A stretch of 64,000 bases of DNA from Alphaproteobacteria bacterium MedPE-SWcel (GTDB lineage: Bacteria; Pseudomonadota; Alphaproteobacteria; Rhodobacterales; Rhodobacteraceae), in assembly GCA_001874255.1 (NCBI GenBank), contig MPDC01000014.1, positions 1 to 64,000 on the forward strand, in the 5' to 3' direction. The notes beneath the pieces are model-generated. The model made no database searches and was not told where the DNA came from. It worked only from the letters and a program-made list of their open reading frames with translations. Positions within the stretch are counted from its first letter, which is position 1. Each line of letters begins with the position of its first letter. A program made the position numbers and the translations under genes. This document shows, one piece after another, positions 33,803-42,832 of this stretch.

Positions 33803-35917
33803 ATGCCCCAGACCGATCTGAAACATCCCTCTGCCGCCGGACAGGAGCGTCAGCCGCGCCCCGGCACGCAGATCCGGCCGAGCGTCTGTCCGCTGGATTG
33901 CCCGGATACCTGCAGCCTCAGCGTCGAGGTCACCGACGGGCAAATCGTGGCCGTGCGCGGCTCGGAGGCCAACCCGTTCACCGCCGGGGTTGTCTGCAAC
34001 AAGGTGGCGCGGGCCTATCCAGATTTTGTGCACGGGCCGGCTCGGCTGACACATCCGCTGCGCCGGACCGGGCCGCGCGGGTCCGGACTGTATGAGCGTA
34101 TCTCCTGGGACCGCGCGCTTGATCTGGTGCATGACGGGATGCAGAACGCCATCGAACAGTTCGGACCGCAATCCATCTTGCCCCTGAATTACGCGGGGCC
34201 CCATGGTGAACTGGCGGGCGGGTCGCTGGACCGGCGATTTTTCTACCGTCTTGGTGCAACCCGCATGAACCGGGGGCCGTTGTGTGGCGGTGTCCGGGGG
34301 CTGGCCTACGAGAGCCTCTACGGGGATGCGCCGGGCATGCCGCCGGAGCAGGCGACCCAGTCCGATCTGATCGTGGTCTGGGGCAACAATGTGACCGTCT
34401 CCAACCTGCATCTGACCCGTGTCGTCAAAGCCGCCCGGGCGCAGGGCGCGCGCCTTGTGGTCATTGATCCGAAACGGATCAAGATTGCCCAGCAGGCGGA
34501 TCTGTACTTGCAGCTCCGCCCCGGAACCGATGTGGTGCTGGCGCAGGGCCTGGCAGCGGAACTTGAACGGCGGGGCGCCTTTGACAGGGCCTTCATTGAG
34601 CGCTGGACCGAAGGCTGCGCCCCCTACATGGAGGAGGCGCGCCGCTACAGTCTGGCTGCGACCGCGGATATCTGCGGCCTGTCGCTGGCGGATCTCGGGC
34701 AACTGGCCGATTGGATGCAGGCGGCAGAGCGTATGGCCACGTCGCTGGGCAATGGAATCGAGCGCGGGCGCTCGGGGGGATCGGGGCTGCGCGCGGCGAT
34801 GGCGCTGAATGCGCTGCTGGGCCAACATGGCCGCCCCGGAGCCGGTATCATTGCCAAATCCGGTCTGGCCGCGCCCAAGACCCGAGCGCGTCTTCAGGGC
34901 GACCACTTGATCGATCCCGAAACGCGGGTCGTCAACATTCTGGATGTCGCGCGGTTGATGCTGGACCGGGATCAGGCGGTGCCGGTCGGGGCCGTGATGA
35001 TATACAACCACAACCCGGTGGCCACGCATCCGGATCAGCTCCGCATGATCAAAGCCCTGAGTCAGGAGGAGATGTTCGTGGTCGGATGTGACGTCGTCAT
35101 GACCGACAGCATGGCCTATTGTGATGTCATCCTGCCGGCTGCGACCCATTTCGAACATGATGAGATCTTTGCCGCCTATGGGCAGAACTATGTTCAGCGG
35201 GCGGAGCCGGTGATTGCGCCTCTGGGCGAGAGCCTGCCCAACACGGAGATCTTTCGCCGTCTGGCGAGGCGTTTCGGCTATGTCGAAGCCGCGCATCAGG
35301 CCAGCGACGTCACCTTGATGAACGAAGCCATGGATGGCAGCCATCCGCAATTTTCCGGCCGTCCCCCCAGCGAGATGCCGACGGACCGGGCGCTTGAGAT
35401 GCAGGCTGAGGGAGGCGCGCCTCTGGTTCTTTGCGCCACGGTCCATCCCGCCACGGCCTCGGGCCGGATCGAATTGTTCAGCTCTGCTCTGGAACAGGCC
35501 GGGGGATTTGGCGTGCCGCGTTATGATCCCGTGCAACAGGACCTGCCATTGGTGTTGATCACGCCCAGCTCTGACAAGCGGATCAACGCAACATTCGGCA
35601 GCTCCCCTCTGTCAAGCGGGCCGGAAACTCTTGAGGTGCACCCGGCGGATGCCGCCGCGCGGGGGCTGAGCGACGGTGATCTTGTCGCGTTGGAGAACCA
35701 GCGGGGCAGCGTTACATTTCGGCTGCGTCTCTCGGATGCGATGCAGCAGGGGGTGGTCTATGCGGCCAAAGGAACCTGGCGGCAGAGTTCCGAAACCGGG
35801 CTGACGGCCAATGCTCTGATGTCGTCGTCGCTGCGCACCGATATTGGCGATGGGGCATGCTATAATGAAACCTTTGTTGAGCTGCGTCGCCACAGCGGGG
35901 CTGGGGCCGGAGCCTAG
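33803..35917 (+). CDS. Molybdopterin oxidoreductase (formate dehydrogenase/BisC-like)
   Basis: 704 residues of the DMSO-reductase superfamily. An N-terminal [4Fe-4S] motif is seen (CPLDCPDTC and, about 30 residues on, VVCNK), followed by the molybdopterin-binding domains (DLIVVWGNNVTVSNLH, YNHNPVATHPD) and the C-terminal dinucleotide-binding domain (NATFGSSPLSSGPETLEVHP). The start at 33803 (MPQTDLKHPSA) is chosen over 33590 because the long upstream extension is cysteine/arginine-rich and atypical. The substrate is unknown. No electron-transfer subunits or signal peptide are seen, so it is probably cytoplasmic. Confidence 0.87.
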   Translation: MPQTDLKHPSAAGQERQPRPGTQIRPSVCPLDCPDTCSLSVEVTDGQIVAVRGSEANPFTAGVVCNKVARAYPDFVHGPARLTHPLRRTGPRGSGLYERISWDRALDLVHDGMQNAIEQFGPQSILPLNYAGPHGELAGGSLDRRFFYRLGATRMNRGPLCGGVRGLAYESLYGDAPGMPPEQATQSDLIVVWGNNVTVSNLHLTRVVKAARAQGARLVVIDPKRIKIAQQADLYLQLRPGTDVVLAQGLAAELERRGAFDRAFIERWTEGCAPYMEEARRYSLAATADICGLSLADLGQLADWMQAAERMATSLGNGIERGRSGGSGLRAAMALNALLGQHGRPGAGIIAKSGLAAPKTRARLQGDHLIDPETRVVNILDVARLMLDRDQAVPVGAVMIYNHNPVATHPDQLRMIKALSQEEMFVVGCDVVMTDSMAYCDVILPAATHFEHDEIFAAYGQNYVQRAEPVIAPLGESLPNTEIFRRLARRFGYVEAAHQASDVTLMNEAMDGSHPQFSGRPPSEMPTDRALEMQAEGGAPLVLCATVHPATASGRIELFSSALEQAGGFGVPRYDPVQQDLPLVLITPSSDKRINATFGSSPLSSGPETLEVHPADAAARGLSDGDLVALENQRGSVTFRLRLSDAMQQGVVYAAKGTWRQSSETGLTANALMSSSLRTDIGDGACYNETFVELRRHSGAGAGA

Positions 35918-35945
35918 ACCGGATGGAGGCTGTGTGGTCTTTGGT

Positions 35946-35973
35946 CCCGGGCTTGCGCAGCGCGAGTCCCGGG
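35946..35973. terminator. GC hairpin after the molybdopterin gene
   Basis: CCCGGG arms flank a CTTGCGC-A-GCGCGAG inner stem (one wobble pair), 29 bp past the stop codon. No U-tract follows. It is a possible terminator or repeat element. Confidence 0.4.
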
Positions 35974-36014
35974 CCTAGCGTTGGACTTTGCGAAACCTCA
36001 ACGGGCCAAATCTC

Positions 36015-37472
36015 ATGACAGTTGCTGCGCTGGGTTTTATGCCCGACCGGGGATCGGACACGCCGATCTTTGAACAAATCTGCACCGCGATCCGCAGTCG
36101 GATCCGCTCGGGCGCGTTGGCGCCGAACGAGCGGCTGCCTGCCACCCGTGCGCTGGCGACGGACCTTGGCGTGGCGCGGGCCACTGTGGTGACGGCCTAC
36201 GAACAGCTGGTGGCCGAGGGGTATCTCAGATCGCGGCGCGGCTCTGGCTACACGGTCTGCACCATGGGAGAGGTGGAGCTGCCGCCGGGCGGTGAAACCC
36301 TCCCGGCACAGGATCTGACCGAACGCCCCCCTTTGTTGCTGGAGGCAGGTCAGCCGGATATGCGGCTGTTTCCCTATCGGGCCTGGGCGAAATGCGTATC
36401 CCGCCTGTGCCGCACCCGGCCTGCGGACATGCTGACGGGATGCGGGCGTTTCGGCCACCCGGAGCTGCGGCAGGCCATTGCCAGCCATGTGCGCGACTGG
36501 CGTGGTCTACCGGCCCGCCCGGAGCAGGTGCTGGTGACCTCCGGCGCGACAGAGGCGCTGGATATCTGCCTGCATGCTCTGGCCACCAAGGGAGGCGCCG
36601 TCGCTGTCGAAAACCCGGGCTTCCCTCCGATCCGCAGGTTCGCCGAAGCGCAGGGGCTGCGGGTGCGCGATCTTTCTCTGGACGCACAGGGGGCCGAAGT
36701 GCCGGTTGTCGGCGATGGGTCAGATGTAGTGGTTTTGACGCCGTCGCACCAATATCCGCTTGGAGGCGCGATGAGTGCCGGACGGCGGCAGTCGTTCCTG
36801 GCCTGGGCGGCCGAGGCCCGGGGGTGGATTGTCGAAGACGACTACGATTCCGAATTCCGCTATGCCGGGCATCCGATTCCCGCGATGGCCGGCGTAGATG
36901 CGCTGGGCCGGACAGTCTACATCGGCAGCTTTTCCAAGATCTTCTCAAACAGCCTGCGGATGGGCTATATCGTGGCGCCGGACAGTCTGGTTGAGGCCTT
37001 GGGCGCCGCAATGCGTGCCAAGGGCGCACGCGCCAGCGCCATGCCTCAGGCCGCTCTGGCGGAGTTCATGCATCAGGGCGAATTCTATCGCCATCTGCGT
37101 CGTGTGCGGCGCATCTATGCAGAGCGCCACCGCACCCTGATTGATCGTTTGCGCAGTGGTTTTTCAGAGTTTGGCCAGGTGGAGGATCATCAGGCGGGTA
37201 TGCAGGTGGTTTTGCACCTTCGTTCGGACCTCAACGATCTGCGGCTCGCTGAGCGCGCGCGCGCCCTTGGTCTGGGTGTCGATGCATTGTCGAGCTATTG
37301 TCGCGGCTCCAGTGCCTCCAGTGCCTCCAGTGGCTCTGCTGGCCTGAACGGTCTGGTTCTGGGGGCTTGCCTCAACGATCTTGATGAGCAGAAAGAGGCT
37401 CTGGAACGCCTGCGGCGGGCGATTTCATCAACAGAGAAATCCCCGCCGCAGGCGCGTATCTTACAAACGTGA
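36015..37472 (+). CDS. MocR/GntR-type PLP-dependent regulator
   Basis: 485 residues combining an N-terminal GntR winged helix (ERLPATRALATDLGVARATV, ATVVTAYEQLVAEGYLRSRRGSGY) with a class I aminotransferase domain. The PLP lysine is in SFSKIFSNSLRMGY. Members such as PdxR, TauR and GabR bind PLP and activate biosynthesis or catabolism genes. Near residue 430 the code carries a tandem repeat producing SSASSASSGSAG, an unusual low-complexity insertion. The ATG at 36015 is preferred; the track start at 35988 is a TTG. The target genes are not evident. Confidence 0.85.
   Translation: MTVAALGFMPDRGSDTPIFEQICTAIRSRIRSGALAPNERLPATRALATDLGVARATVVTAYEQLVAEGYLRSRRGSGYTVCTMGEVELPPGGETLPAQDLTERPPLLLEAGQPDMRLFPYRAWAKCVSRLCRTRPADMLTGCGRFGHPELRQAIASHVRDWRGLPARPEQVLVTSGATEALDICLHALATKGGAVAVENPGFPPIRRFAEAQGLRVRDLSLDAQGAEVPVVGDGSDVVVLTPSHQYPLGGAMSAGRRQSFLAWAAEARGWIVEDDYDSEFRYAGHPIPAMAGVDALGRTVYIGSFSKIFSNSLRMGYIVAPDSLVEALGAAMRAKGARASAMPQAALAEFMHQGEFYRHLRRVRRIYAERHRTLIDRLRSGFSEFGQVEDHQAGMQVVLHLRSDLNDLRLAERARALGLGVDALSSYCRGSSASSASSGSAGLNGLVLGACLNDLDEQKEALERLRRAISSTEKSPPQARILQT
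37308..37334. repeat. 9-bp in-frame tandem repeat in the MocR gene
   Basis: TCCAGTGCC, TCCAGTGCC and TCCAGTGGC in direct succession encode a serine/alanine/glycine-rich loop. Because the unit is a multiple of three, copy-number changes would keep the frame. Confidence 0.8.
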
Positions 37473-37505
37473 GTGGTGGTTGGCACAAGCGTTTCTAAAT
37501 AATAA

Positions 37506-37580
37506 TGGCAGCCCGTAGGGGAATCGAACCCCTCTTTCCAGGTTGAAAACCTGGCGTCCTAACCGATAGACGAACGGGCC
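37506..37580 (-). tRNA. tRNA-Glu (TTC), copy 1
   Basis: The minus strand folds into a complete cloverleaf from GGCCCGTTCGTCTATCGG to the encoded CCA. The anticodon loop in CCAGGTTTTCAACCTGG carries TTC (Glu), and GGTTCGATTCC forms the T loop. An identical gene lies 204 bp away in the same orientation. Confidence 0.95.
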
Positions 37581-37784
37581 GCGCTGTGCGTGAGGGGGTG
37601 TTTACTCAGTCCCCCATGCCTGCGCAAGAGGGAAACTGCAGAAAGTGCAAAGTTTTTGCGACAGTTGGGAACGTGATGAAATCATATAAATTTCAGTCTC
37701 TTACCATGCTTGGGCGCAAGATCATCACCCGCGACGACGCAGGTTCCGGGCGTTAAAAGCCTGAGCTTGAATGAAAGGGAGACG

Positions 37785-37859
37785 TGGCAGCCCGTAGGGG
37801 AATCGAACCCCTCTTTCCAGGTTGAAAACCTGGCGTCCTAACCGATAGACGAACGGGCC
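37785..37859 (-). tRNA. tRNA-Glu (TTC), copy 2
   Basis: Sequence identical to copy 1, including the encoded CCA. The 5' flank shares a short similar stretch (CGCTGTG...GAG) with copy 1, consistent with a local tandem duplication. Confidence 0.95.
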
Positions 37860-37970
37860 ACGCTGTGTGAGCGCGTGTCTAGGGATTTGCGCCCGACCCC
37901 GCAAGCGAAAAAGCGTTGTGCCGCAGAAATTTGTTATCCACAGGACCTGCGCGCCGTATAAACCGCAGGC

Positions 37971-39713
37971 TCAGGCCTCGGCCGCATCTTCCAATCGCAA
38001 TTGCGCGCTTTGACGGCCGCCCCATGTGTTGACCTCCAGGCGACCGGCGACATGAAACCGCGCGCCGCCATGATCCAGCAGACGTGGTCCCAGAGCCGTA
38101 TCAAAGGCGCCAAAGCTGATGGCGTCGATCGTGTTCCCCATGCCATCGGTGAAACTGACCTTCAGATGCGACTCGCCCACACGTTTGGCAAAGCGGACAG
38201 CCAAGTCGGGAAAACCATAGCGTGGGGCAGGGGCCCCGGCGCCAAAAGGGCCCGCCTGTTCGATCTGCCCGATCAGGTCAACAGTTGCGGCACCCGGCAT
38301 CAACATCCCGTCCAGCTTCAGGTCAGATGGCCCCAGATCGCCCGCCCCCTGCTTTTCCAACAACTCCGACAGGCGGGCCATGGCCGGTTCCAGTTGATCT
38401 CGGGCCACGGTCAGCCCCGCCGCCATCTTGTGGCCACCGCCTTTTATGAGATGGCCGTCCAGCGCCATTCTCTGGATCGAAGCGCCAAGGTCGATGCCGG
38501 AGACGGAGCGCCCCGACCCCTTGCCTTCGTCGCCATCGAGCCCGATCACGACCGCCGGTCGGCCGGTGGCCTCCTTCAGGCGGGAGGCAACGATCCCGAC
38601 AACGCCAGGGTGCCATCCCTCGCCTGCAGCCCAGACCAGCGGCGCGTCAAACCCCCGCGCTTCTGCCTGTTCCAGGGCCGCAGCGCGCACGGCGTTTTCG
38701 ATATCCCGTCGCTCGGTGTTCAGCTGGTCGAGGCGTTCCGCCAGCGCGGCGGCCTCATGCGGATCATCGGTGGCCAAAAGCCGCGCGCCAAGATCGGCCT
38801 TGCCGATACGCCCCCCGGCGTTGACACGTGGCCCCAGCAAGAACCCGAGGTGATAGGTCGAAGGGGCAGAATCCATGCGGCTGATATCCGCCAGTGCCAC
38901 AAGACCGGGGCGGGCGCGGCGCCCCATGACCTTCAGGCCCTGACGCACCAATGCCCGATTGGCCTCGATCAGAGGGGCCACGTCGGCGACCGTGGCCAGT
39001 GCCACCAGATCCAGCAGCCCCATCAGATCCGGTCCGCTCCCCAGCCCCTTGTCCCGGGCCTGCCGCCGGACATCCACCAGCATCAGAAACACCACGCCCG
39101 CCGCGCAAAGGTACCCAAGTTCTCCGTCTTCGTCCTGCCGGTTGGGATTCACCACGGCGACACAGGCGGGCAGAGTTTCACCACCAAGGTGGTGATCCAG
39201 AACCACGACGTCAGCGCCCTGTGCCGCCGCTATCGGGCCATGCGACAATGTTCCGCAATCGACGCAGACAATCAGATCATGATCCCGTGCCAAACCGGCC
39301 ATTGCCGCGTCGTTGGGGCCATAGCCTTCGTCGATGCGGTCCGGAATATAGAGGGTCGCATCCTGCCCCATCTGGCGCAGATACACCAATAGCAAGGCCG
39401 CCGAAGCGCCGCCATCGACGTCATAATCCGCAAAAATTGCCACCCTTTGCCGTTTCTCAATGGCCTCAAGAAAGCGCGCCGCAGCGATTTCCATATCTTT
39501 CATGCGGCGCGGATCGGGCAACAGCTCCCTGAGCTGCGGCGCCAGAAAACCACTGGCCTCATGGGCGGGGACGCCGCGGCGCGCAAGAACCTGGCAAACC
39601 GCATTGGGCAGGCCGGTTTCCTGCGCCAGATGCTCACCGGCACGGGTCTGATCTATGCCCGGCCCAATCCAGCGCCGTCCGGTCAATGAGGTCTCGACAC
39701 CCAGAAAACTCAA
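37971..39713 (-). CDS. recJ: Single-stranded-DNA-specific exonuclease RecJ
   Basis: 580 residues, 5'-3' single-strand exonuclease of recombination and repair. The DHH-family motifs are visible: ADYDVDG (about 96-102), CVDCGT and VLDHHLGG, then the DHHA1 region and an OB-like C-terminal part. The track start at 39713 is a TTG codon, and AGGAG lies about 10 bases upstream. glpX lies upstream on the same strand, separated by a hairpin and one copy of the 23-bp dispersed repeat. Confidence 0.93.
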   Translation of the reverse strand: MSFLGVETSLTGRRWIGPGIDQTRAGEHLAQETGLPNAVCQVLARRGVPAHEASGFLAPQLRELLPDPRRMKDMEIAAARFLEAIEKRQRVAIFADYDVDGGASAALLLVYLRQMGQDATLYIPDRIDEGYGPNDAAMAGLARDHDLIVCVDCGTLSHGPIAAAQGADVVVLDHHLGGETLPACVAVVNPNRQDEDGELGYLCAAGVVFLMLVDVRRQARDKGLGSGPDLMGLLDLVALATVADVAPLIEANRALVRQGLKVMGRRARPGLVALADISRMDSAPSTYHLGFLLGPRVNAGGRIGKADLGARLLATDDPHEAAALAERLDQLNTERRDIENAVRAAALEQAEARGFDAPLVWAAGEGWHPGVVGIVASRLKEATGRPAVVIGLDGDEGKGSGRSVSGIDLGASIQRMALDGHLIKGGGHKMAAGLTVARDQLEPAMARLSELLEKQGAGDLGPSDLKLDGMLMPGAATVDLIGQIEQAGPFGAGAPAPRYGFPDLAVRFAKRVGESHLKVSFTDGMGNTIDAISFGAFDTALGPRLLDHGGARFHVAGRLEVNTWGGRQSAQLRLEDAAEA

Positions 39714-39769
39714 TTCTTGTGGCTCCTGCTGATGGGCTAAGACGAAGGGCCGGACCCGTTGGGACCCGG

Positions 39770-39792
39770 CCTTTCATCTTTTCATAAATACC
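39770..39792 (-). repeat. 23-bp dispersed repeat, copy 1
   Basis: On the minus strand it reads GGTATTTATGAAAAGATGAA and then AGG. The plus-strand sequence at 52537-52559 matches it at 21 of 23 positions. Next to it, GGCCGG...CCGGCC arms (about 39748-39772) form a bulged GC hairpin after glpX. Confidence 0.65.
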
Positions 39793-39842
39793 TAATTCCC
39801 GACCTCACCTGCAAGCCATGCGGACGGGCAGGGCGGAGGCGG

Positions 39843-40826
39843 TTACTGATGGGCGCTCAGCGGCGTGCGATAGGTCATGCGCCGCACGGAACCTGTCTTG
39901 GACCGCATCAGCAGTGTGGTGGTCTCCACCCAGCCTGGCTGGCGCCGGATGCTTGGCAGGAGCGATCCGCCGGTGACGCCGGTCGCAGCAAAGATCACGT
40001 CCTGCGTGACCATTTCATCTCGGGTATAGATACGGTCCAGATCGGTGATGCCTGCTTTGGCGGCCCGGGCTTTTTCGTCGTCATTGCGAAACACCAGACG
40101 GCCAAAGATCTGACCGCCCATGCATTTCAACGCAGCCGCGGCAAGCACGCCTTCCGGGGCGCCGCCCTGACCCATATACATGTCGATGCCGGTGATTTCG
40201 GCTTCGGCGCAATGCATGACGCCTGCGACATCGCCGTCGGTGATCAGGCGGATGGAGGCGCCGGTTTCGCGGACTTCCGCGATCATCGGCTCGTGGCGAG
40301 GGCGCTCCAGAATGCAGACGGTGATGTCAGCAGGGCTGCAGCCTTTGGCCGCTGCCAGCGCTTCGACCCGTTCCCGCGGGGACATATCCAACGATACCAC
40401 ACCCTCGGCGTAGCCGGGGCCAATCGCCAGTTTATCCATATAGGTGTCGGGCGCGTGCAGCATCGAACCGCGTGGCCCCATGGCGATCACGGTGAGCGCG
40501 TTTGGCATATCCTTGGCGGTGAGGGTCGTGCCTTCGAGCGGATCAAGTGCGATATCCACGCCGGGGCCGTTGCCGGTGCCGACTTCCTCACCGATGAACA
40601 GCATCGGCGCCTCGTCGCGTTCGCCTTCGCCGATCACCACGACACCTGCGATGTCCAGGAGGTTCAGCTGCTCGCGCATTGCATTCACGGCGGCCTGATC
40701 GGCGGCCTTTTCATCGCCGCGCCCTATCAGCGGCGCAGAGGCCAGCGCGGCCTGTTCGGCAACCCGGGCCAGGCCCAGGGACAGCATGCGGTCGTGAAAC
40801 GGCGCATCGGCAGGTGTCGAAGTCAT
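39843..40826 (-). CDS. glpX: Class II fructose-1,6-bisphosphatase
   Basis: 327 residues, full length for GlpX. It hydrolyses fructose 1,6-bisphosphate in gluconeogenesis. Conserved segments include IGRGDEKAADQAAVNAM, GEGERDEAPMLFIGEE and DPLEGTT (metal and substrate binding). The ATG at 40826 (MTSTPADAPFHDR) with AGGA upstream is the start; the track begins at a TTG two codons earlier. hom lies upstream on the same strand, separated by a strong hairpin. The gene pair hom-glpX is typical of Rhodobacterales. Confidence 0.93.
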   Translation of the reverse strand: MTSTPADAPFHDRMLSLGLARVAEQAALASAPLIGRGDEKAADQAAVNAMREQLNLLDIAGVVVIGEGERDEAPMLFIGEEVGTGNGPGVDIALDPLEGTTLTAKDMPNALTVIAMGPRGSMLHAPDTYMDKLAIGPGYAEGVVSLDMSPRERVEALAAAKGCSPADITVCILERPRHEPMIAEVRETGASIRLITDGDVAGVMHCAEAEITGIDMYMGQGGAPEGVLAAAALKCMGGQIFGRLVFRNDDEKARAAKAGITDLDRIYTRDEMVTQDVIFAATGVTGGSLLPSIRRQPGWVETTTLLMRSKTGSVRRMTYRTPLSAHQ

Positions 40827-40874
40827 TCCCAAATTCCTATCTCAATCTCTTGCGATCCCAACCGGCATAGCCTG

Positions 40875-40896
40875 CCCTTGCCCGCCGGGGCAAGGG
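40875..40896 (-). terminator. Hairpin between hom and glpX
   Basis: CCCTTGCCC-GCCG-GGGCAAGGG is a perfect 9-bp stem with a 4-base loop, 88 bp past the hom stop codon. It has no U-run, so termination may be partial. Confidence 0.5.
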
Positions 40897-40983
40897 AGCG
40901 ACGGCGATGGTGCCGCTAACGGTTGTCGTTTCGGTGGCGATCTGTTCAATCCCCGCCCGCGTGATGCCTATAAAGACCAAATG

Positions 40984-42270
40984 TCACAGTTCTTCGATGC
41001 GCAATGCGACCGGGGCCCCTTCGACAACACCGGTTGCCTCCAGCCCGTCCAGAGCATGGTCCAGCATCGCCGACGTGCATTTGTGGGTCACGACCAGAAC
41101 CGGTGCGATGGTGGTCGAATGGTCATACTGGCGCATGCGGTGGATTGAAACGCCGGCGTCGCCGAGCGCCGCCGCCACCTTTGCCATCGCCCCCGGTTTG
41201 TCCTGCAATGACATGCGCACGTAATGGGCGGCCGGCAGGCCGGTTTGCGCAGAGGGGGCTTCGTCCAGCGTTGTGGCGGGCTGACCAAAGGTCGCGATCC
41301 GGATGCCACGCGCAATATCGAGGATATCGCCCATCACCGCACTGGCCGTCGGGCCTTCGCCAGCGCCGGGACCGCGCAGAACCACCTGTTCGATCGCGTC
41401 ACCTTCGATCACCACCATGTTGGTGCCGCCTTCCAACTGCCCCAGAGGAGAGTTCGCGGGAACAAGGCAGGGTGTCATACGCTGCTCCAGACCGCGGGCC
41501 GATCGCTGGGCTACACCGAGCAGCTTGATCCGGTAGCCCATGTCGGCAGCGTGGCGAATGTCTTCGATGGCGATCCGCTGGATCCCTTCGAGCTTCACGT
41601 CGTCAAAGGCCGGTTTGGTGCCGAAGGCGATGGCTGCCAGCAGCGCCAGCTTGTGGCCTGCGTCGATACCGCCGACATCCAGCGTCGGATCCGCCTCGAG
41701 ATAGCCGAGGTCGTCCGCTTCCTTGAAAACGGTGGCATAGGGCAGGCCCGCAGTTTCCATGCGCGTCAGAATATAGTTGCAGGTGCCGTTCATCACCCCC
41801 ATGACGCGGGTGATCTCGTTGCCGGCCAGCCCCTCGGTCAGAGATTTGATCACCGGAATACCACCGGCAACGGCGGCCTCGAACCGGATGACGCGACCTT
41901 TGGCCTCGGCCTGTTCAGCCAGCGCCTGTCCGTGGATTGCCAGGAGCGCCTTGTTGGCGGTGACCACATCCTTGCCCGCGGCCAGAGCGGCCTCGGTCGC
42001 GGCTTTGGCGGGGCCGTCATGCCCGCCCATCAGTTCGACAAAGACATCGACATCATCGCGGGTGGCCAGTGCCACCGGATCGGTTTCCCAGGCATAGTCC
42101 TTGAGGGAAACGCCGCGATCCTTGGAGGCATCGCGGGCACAGACCGCCGAGATCACCACGGGGCGGCCGGTTCGGGCCTCCAGCAGGGCGGCGTGGCGTC
42201 GGATGATTTTCACCACGCCAATGCCAACCGTGCCCAAACCTGCAATCCCCAGTCGAAGCGGTTCAGTCAT
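40984..42270 (-). CDS. hom: Homoserine dehydrogenase
   Basis: 428 residues. It reduces aspartate semialdehyde to homoserine for threonine and methionine synthesis. The N terminus has the cofactor loop GIAGLGTVGIGVV; the catalytic core shows ANKALLA, AAVAGGIPVI and MNGTCNYILTRM; the C-terminal ACT domain (LQDKPGAMAKVAAALGDAGV) allows amino-acid feedback. The ATG at 42270 (MTEPLRLGIAG) is chosen, dropping the 29-residue arginine-rich extension in the track. Confidence 0.95.
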   Translation of the reverse strand: MTEPLRLGIAGLGTVGIGVVKIIRRHAALLEARTGRPVVISAVCARDASKDRGVSLKDYAWETDPVALATRDDVDVFVELMGGHDGPAKAATEAALAAGKDVVTANKALLAIHGQALAEQAEAKGRVIRFEAAVAGGIPVIKSLTEGLAGNEITRVMGVMNGTCNYILTRMETAGLPYATVFKEADDLGYLEADPTLDVGGIDAGHKLALLAAIAFGTKPAFDDVKLEGIQRIAIEDIRHAADMGYRIKLLGVAQRSARGLEQRMTPCLVPANSPLGQLEGGTNMVVIEGDAIEQVVLRGPGAGEGPTASAVMGDILDIARGIRIATFGQPATTLDEAPSAQTGLPAAHYVRMSLQDKPGAMAKVAAALGDAGVSIHRMRQYDHSTTIAPVLVVTHKCTSAMLDHALDGLEATGVVEGAPVALRIEEL

Positions 42271-42375
42271 AGCGGGAGGTCCTTTTAAATGAGGTCGAAA
42301 GGTTCGATGACGCCTTAGCGGCTCTGGCCCGGTGGTGCAACGCCTCGTGGCTTGCACATCAGTCCCCGGCCTGGG

Positions 42376-42717
42376 TCAGGGGGTGCGGCGGCGCAGGTCC
42401 TCGGCCCTTCTGCGCAATCTTGCGGCGCGGGTCTCGAGGGTTTCGGCCAACGCGGCGCTTTCCTCTTCGGGCAGCGGCCCGGCGGCGAGGGCGGTGCCCA
42501 GCGGCAGCAAACGGGGGTAGGGCTGGCCTTGCAGGTCTTTGGGCAGGCGGTCCTCGAGCTGCGGCACGCGGGTGCAGGCGGTGAGGGCGAGAGCGCAGAG
42601 CAAAGCCACGCTGCCGAGCCGCGCAACCAGATCCATTGCGCGCGGTTGCGAGGCGGCGCAGAGCCGATCGGCAGGCAGCTCTGTGGACGGCGGCGTCGGG
42701 GTCTGTCGGCGGGGCAT
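42376..42717 (-). CDS. Small putative lipoprotein
   Basis: 113 residues from the ATG at 42717 (MPRRQTP, preceded by AAGGAC). A hydrophobic segment with lipobox-like LTAC (LGSVALLCALALTAC) suggests lipidation at the cysteine, although the stretch before it is long. A shorter start at 42636 (MDLVARLG) would place the signal at the N terminus. The C-terminal tail is alanine/arginine-rich and helical. No family was recognised. It is divergent from tetR. Confidence 0.5.
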   Translation of the reverse strand: MPRRQTPTPPSTELPADRLCAASQPRAMDLVARLGSVALLCALALTACTRVPQLEDRLPKDLQGQPYPRLLPLGTALAAGPLPEEESAALAETLETRAARLRRRAEDLRRRTP

Positions 42718-42802
42718 GGCAATGGTCCTTGTTCCTGCCCTTGATGCACAAATGTGCCTATGGGTACAAGACATCGTGAAGCCTGTGGGAGGTGGGTTTT
42801 AT

Positions 42803-42818
42803 CTGAACAAATGTTCAG
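42803..42818. promoter_or_regulatory. TetR-type operator palindrome
   Basis: CTGAACAAATGTTCAG is a perfect inverted repeat (6-bp arms, 4-base spacer) 15 bp upstream of the tetR-family start codon, in the divergent region with the lipoprotein gene. Its placement suggests autorepression. Confidence 0.65.
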
Positions 42819-42832
42819 TTAGCTTGGGCCGC

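Noticed and set aside
37506-37859. The tRNA-Glu pair as an integration site of a mobile element
   Set aside because: Both copies are complete and the 204-bp interval contains no integrase or foreign-looking gene; a tandem duplication explains it.
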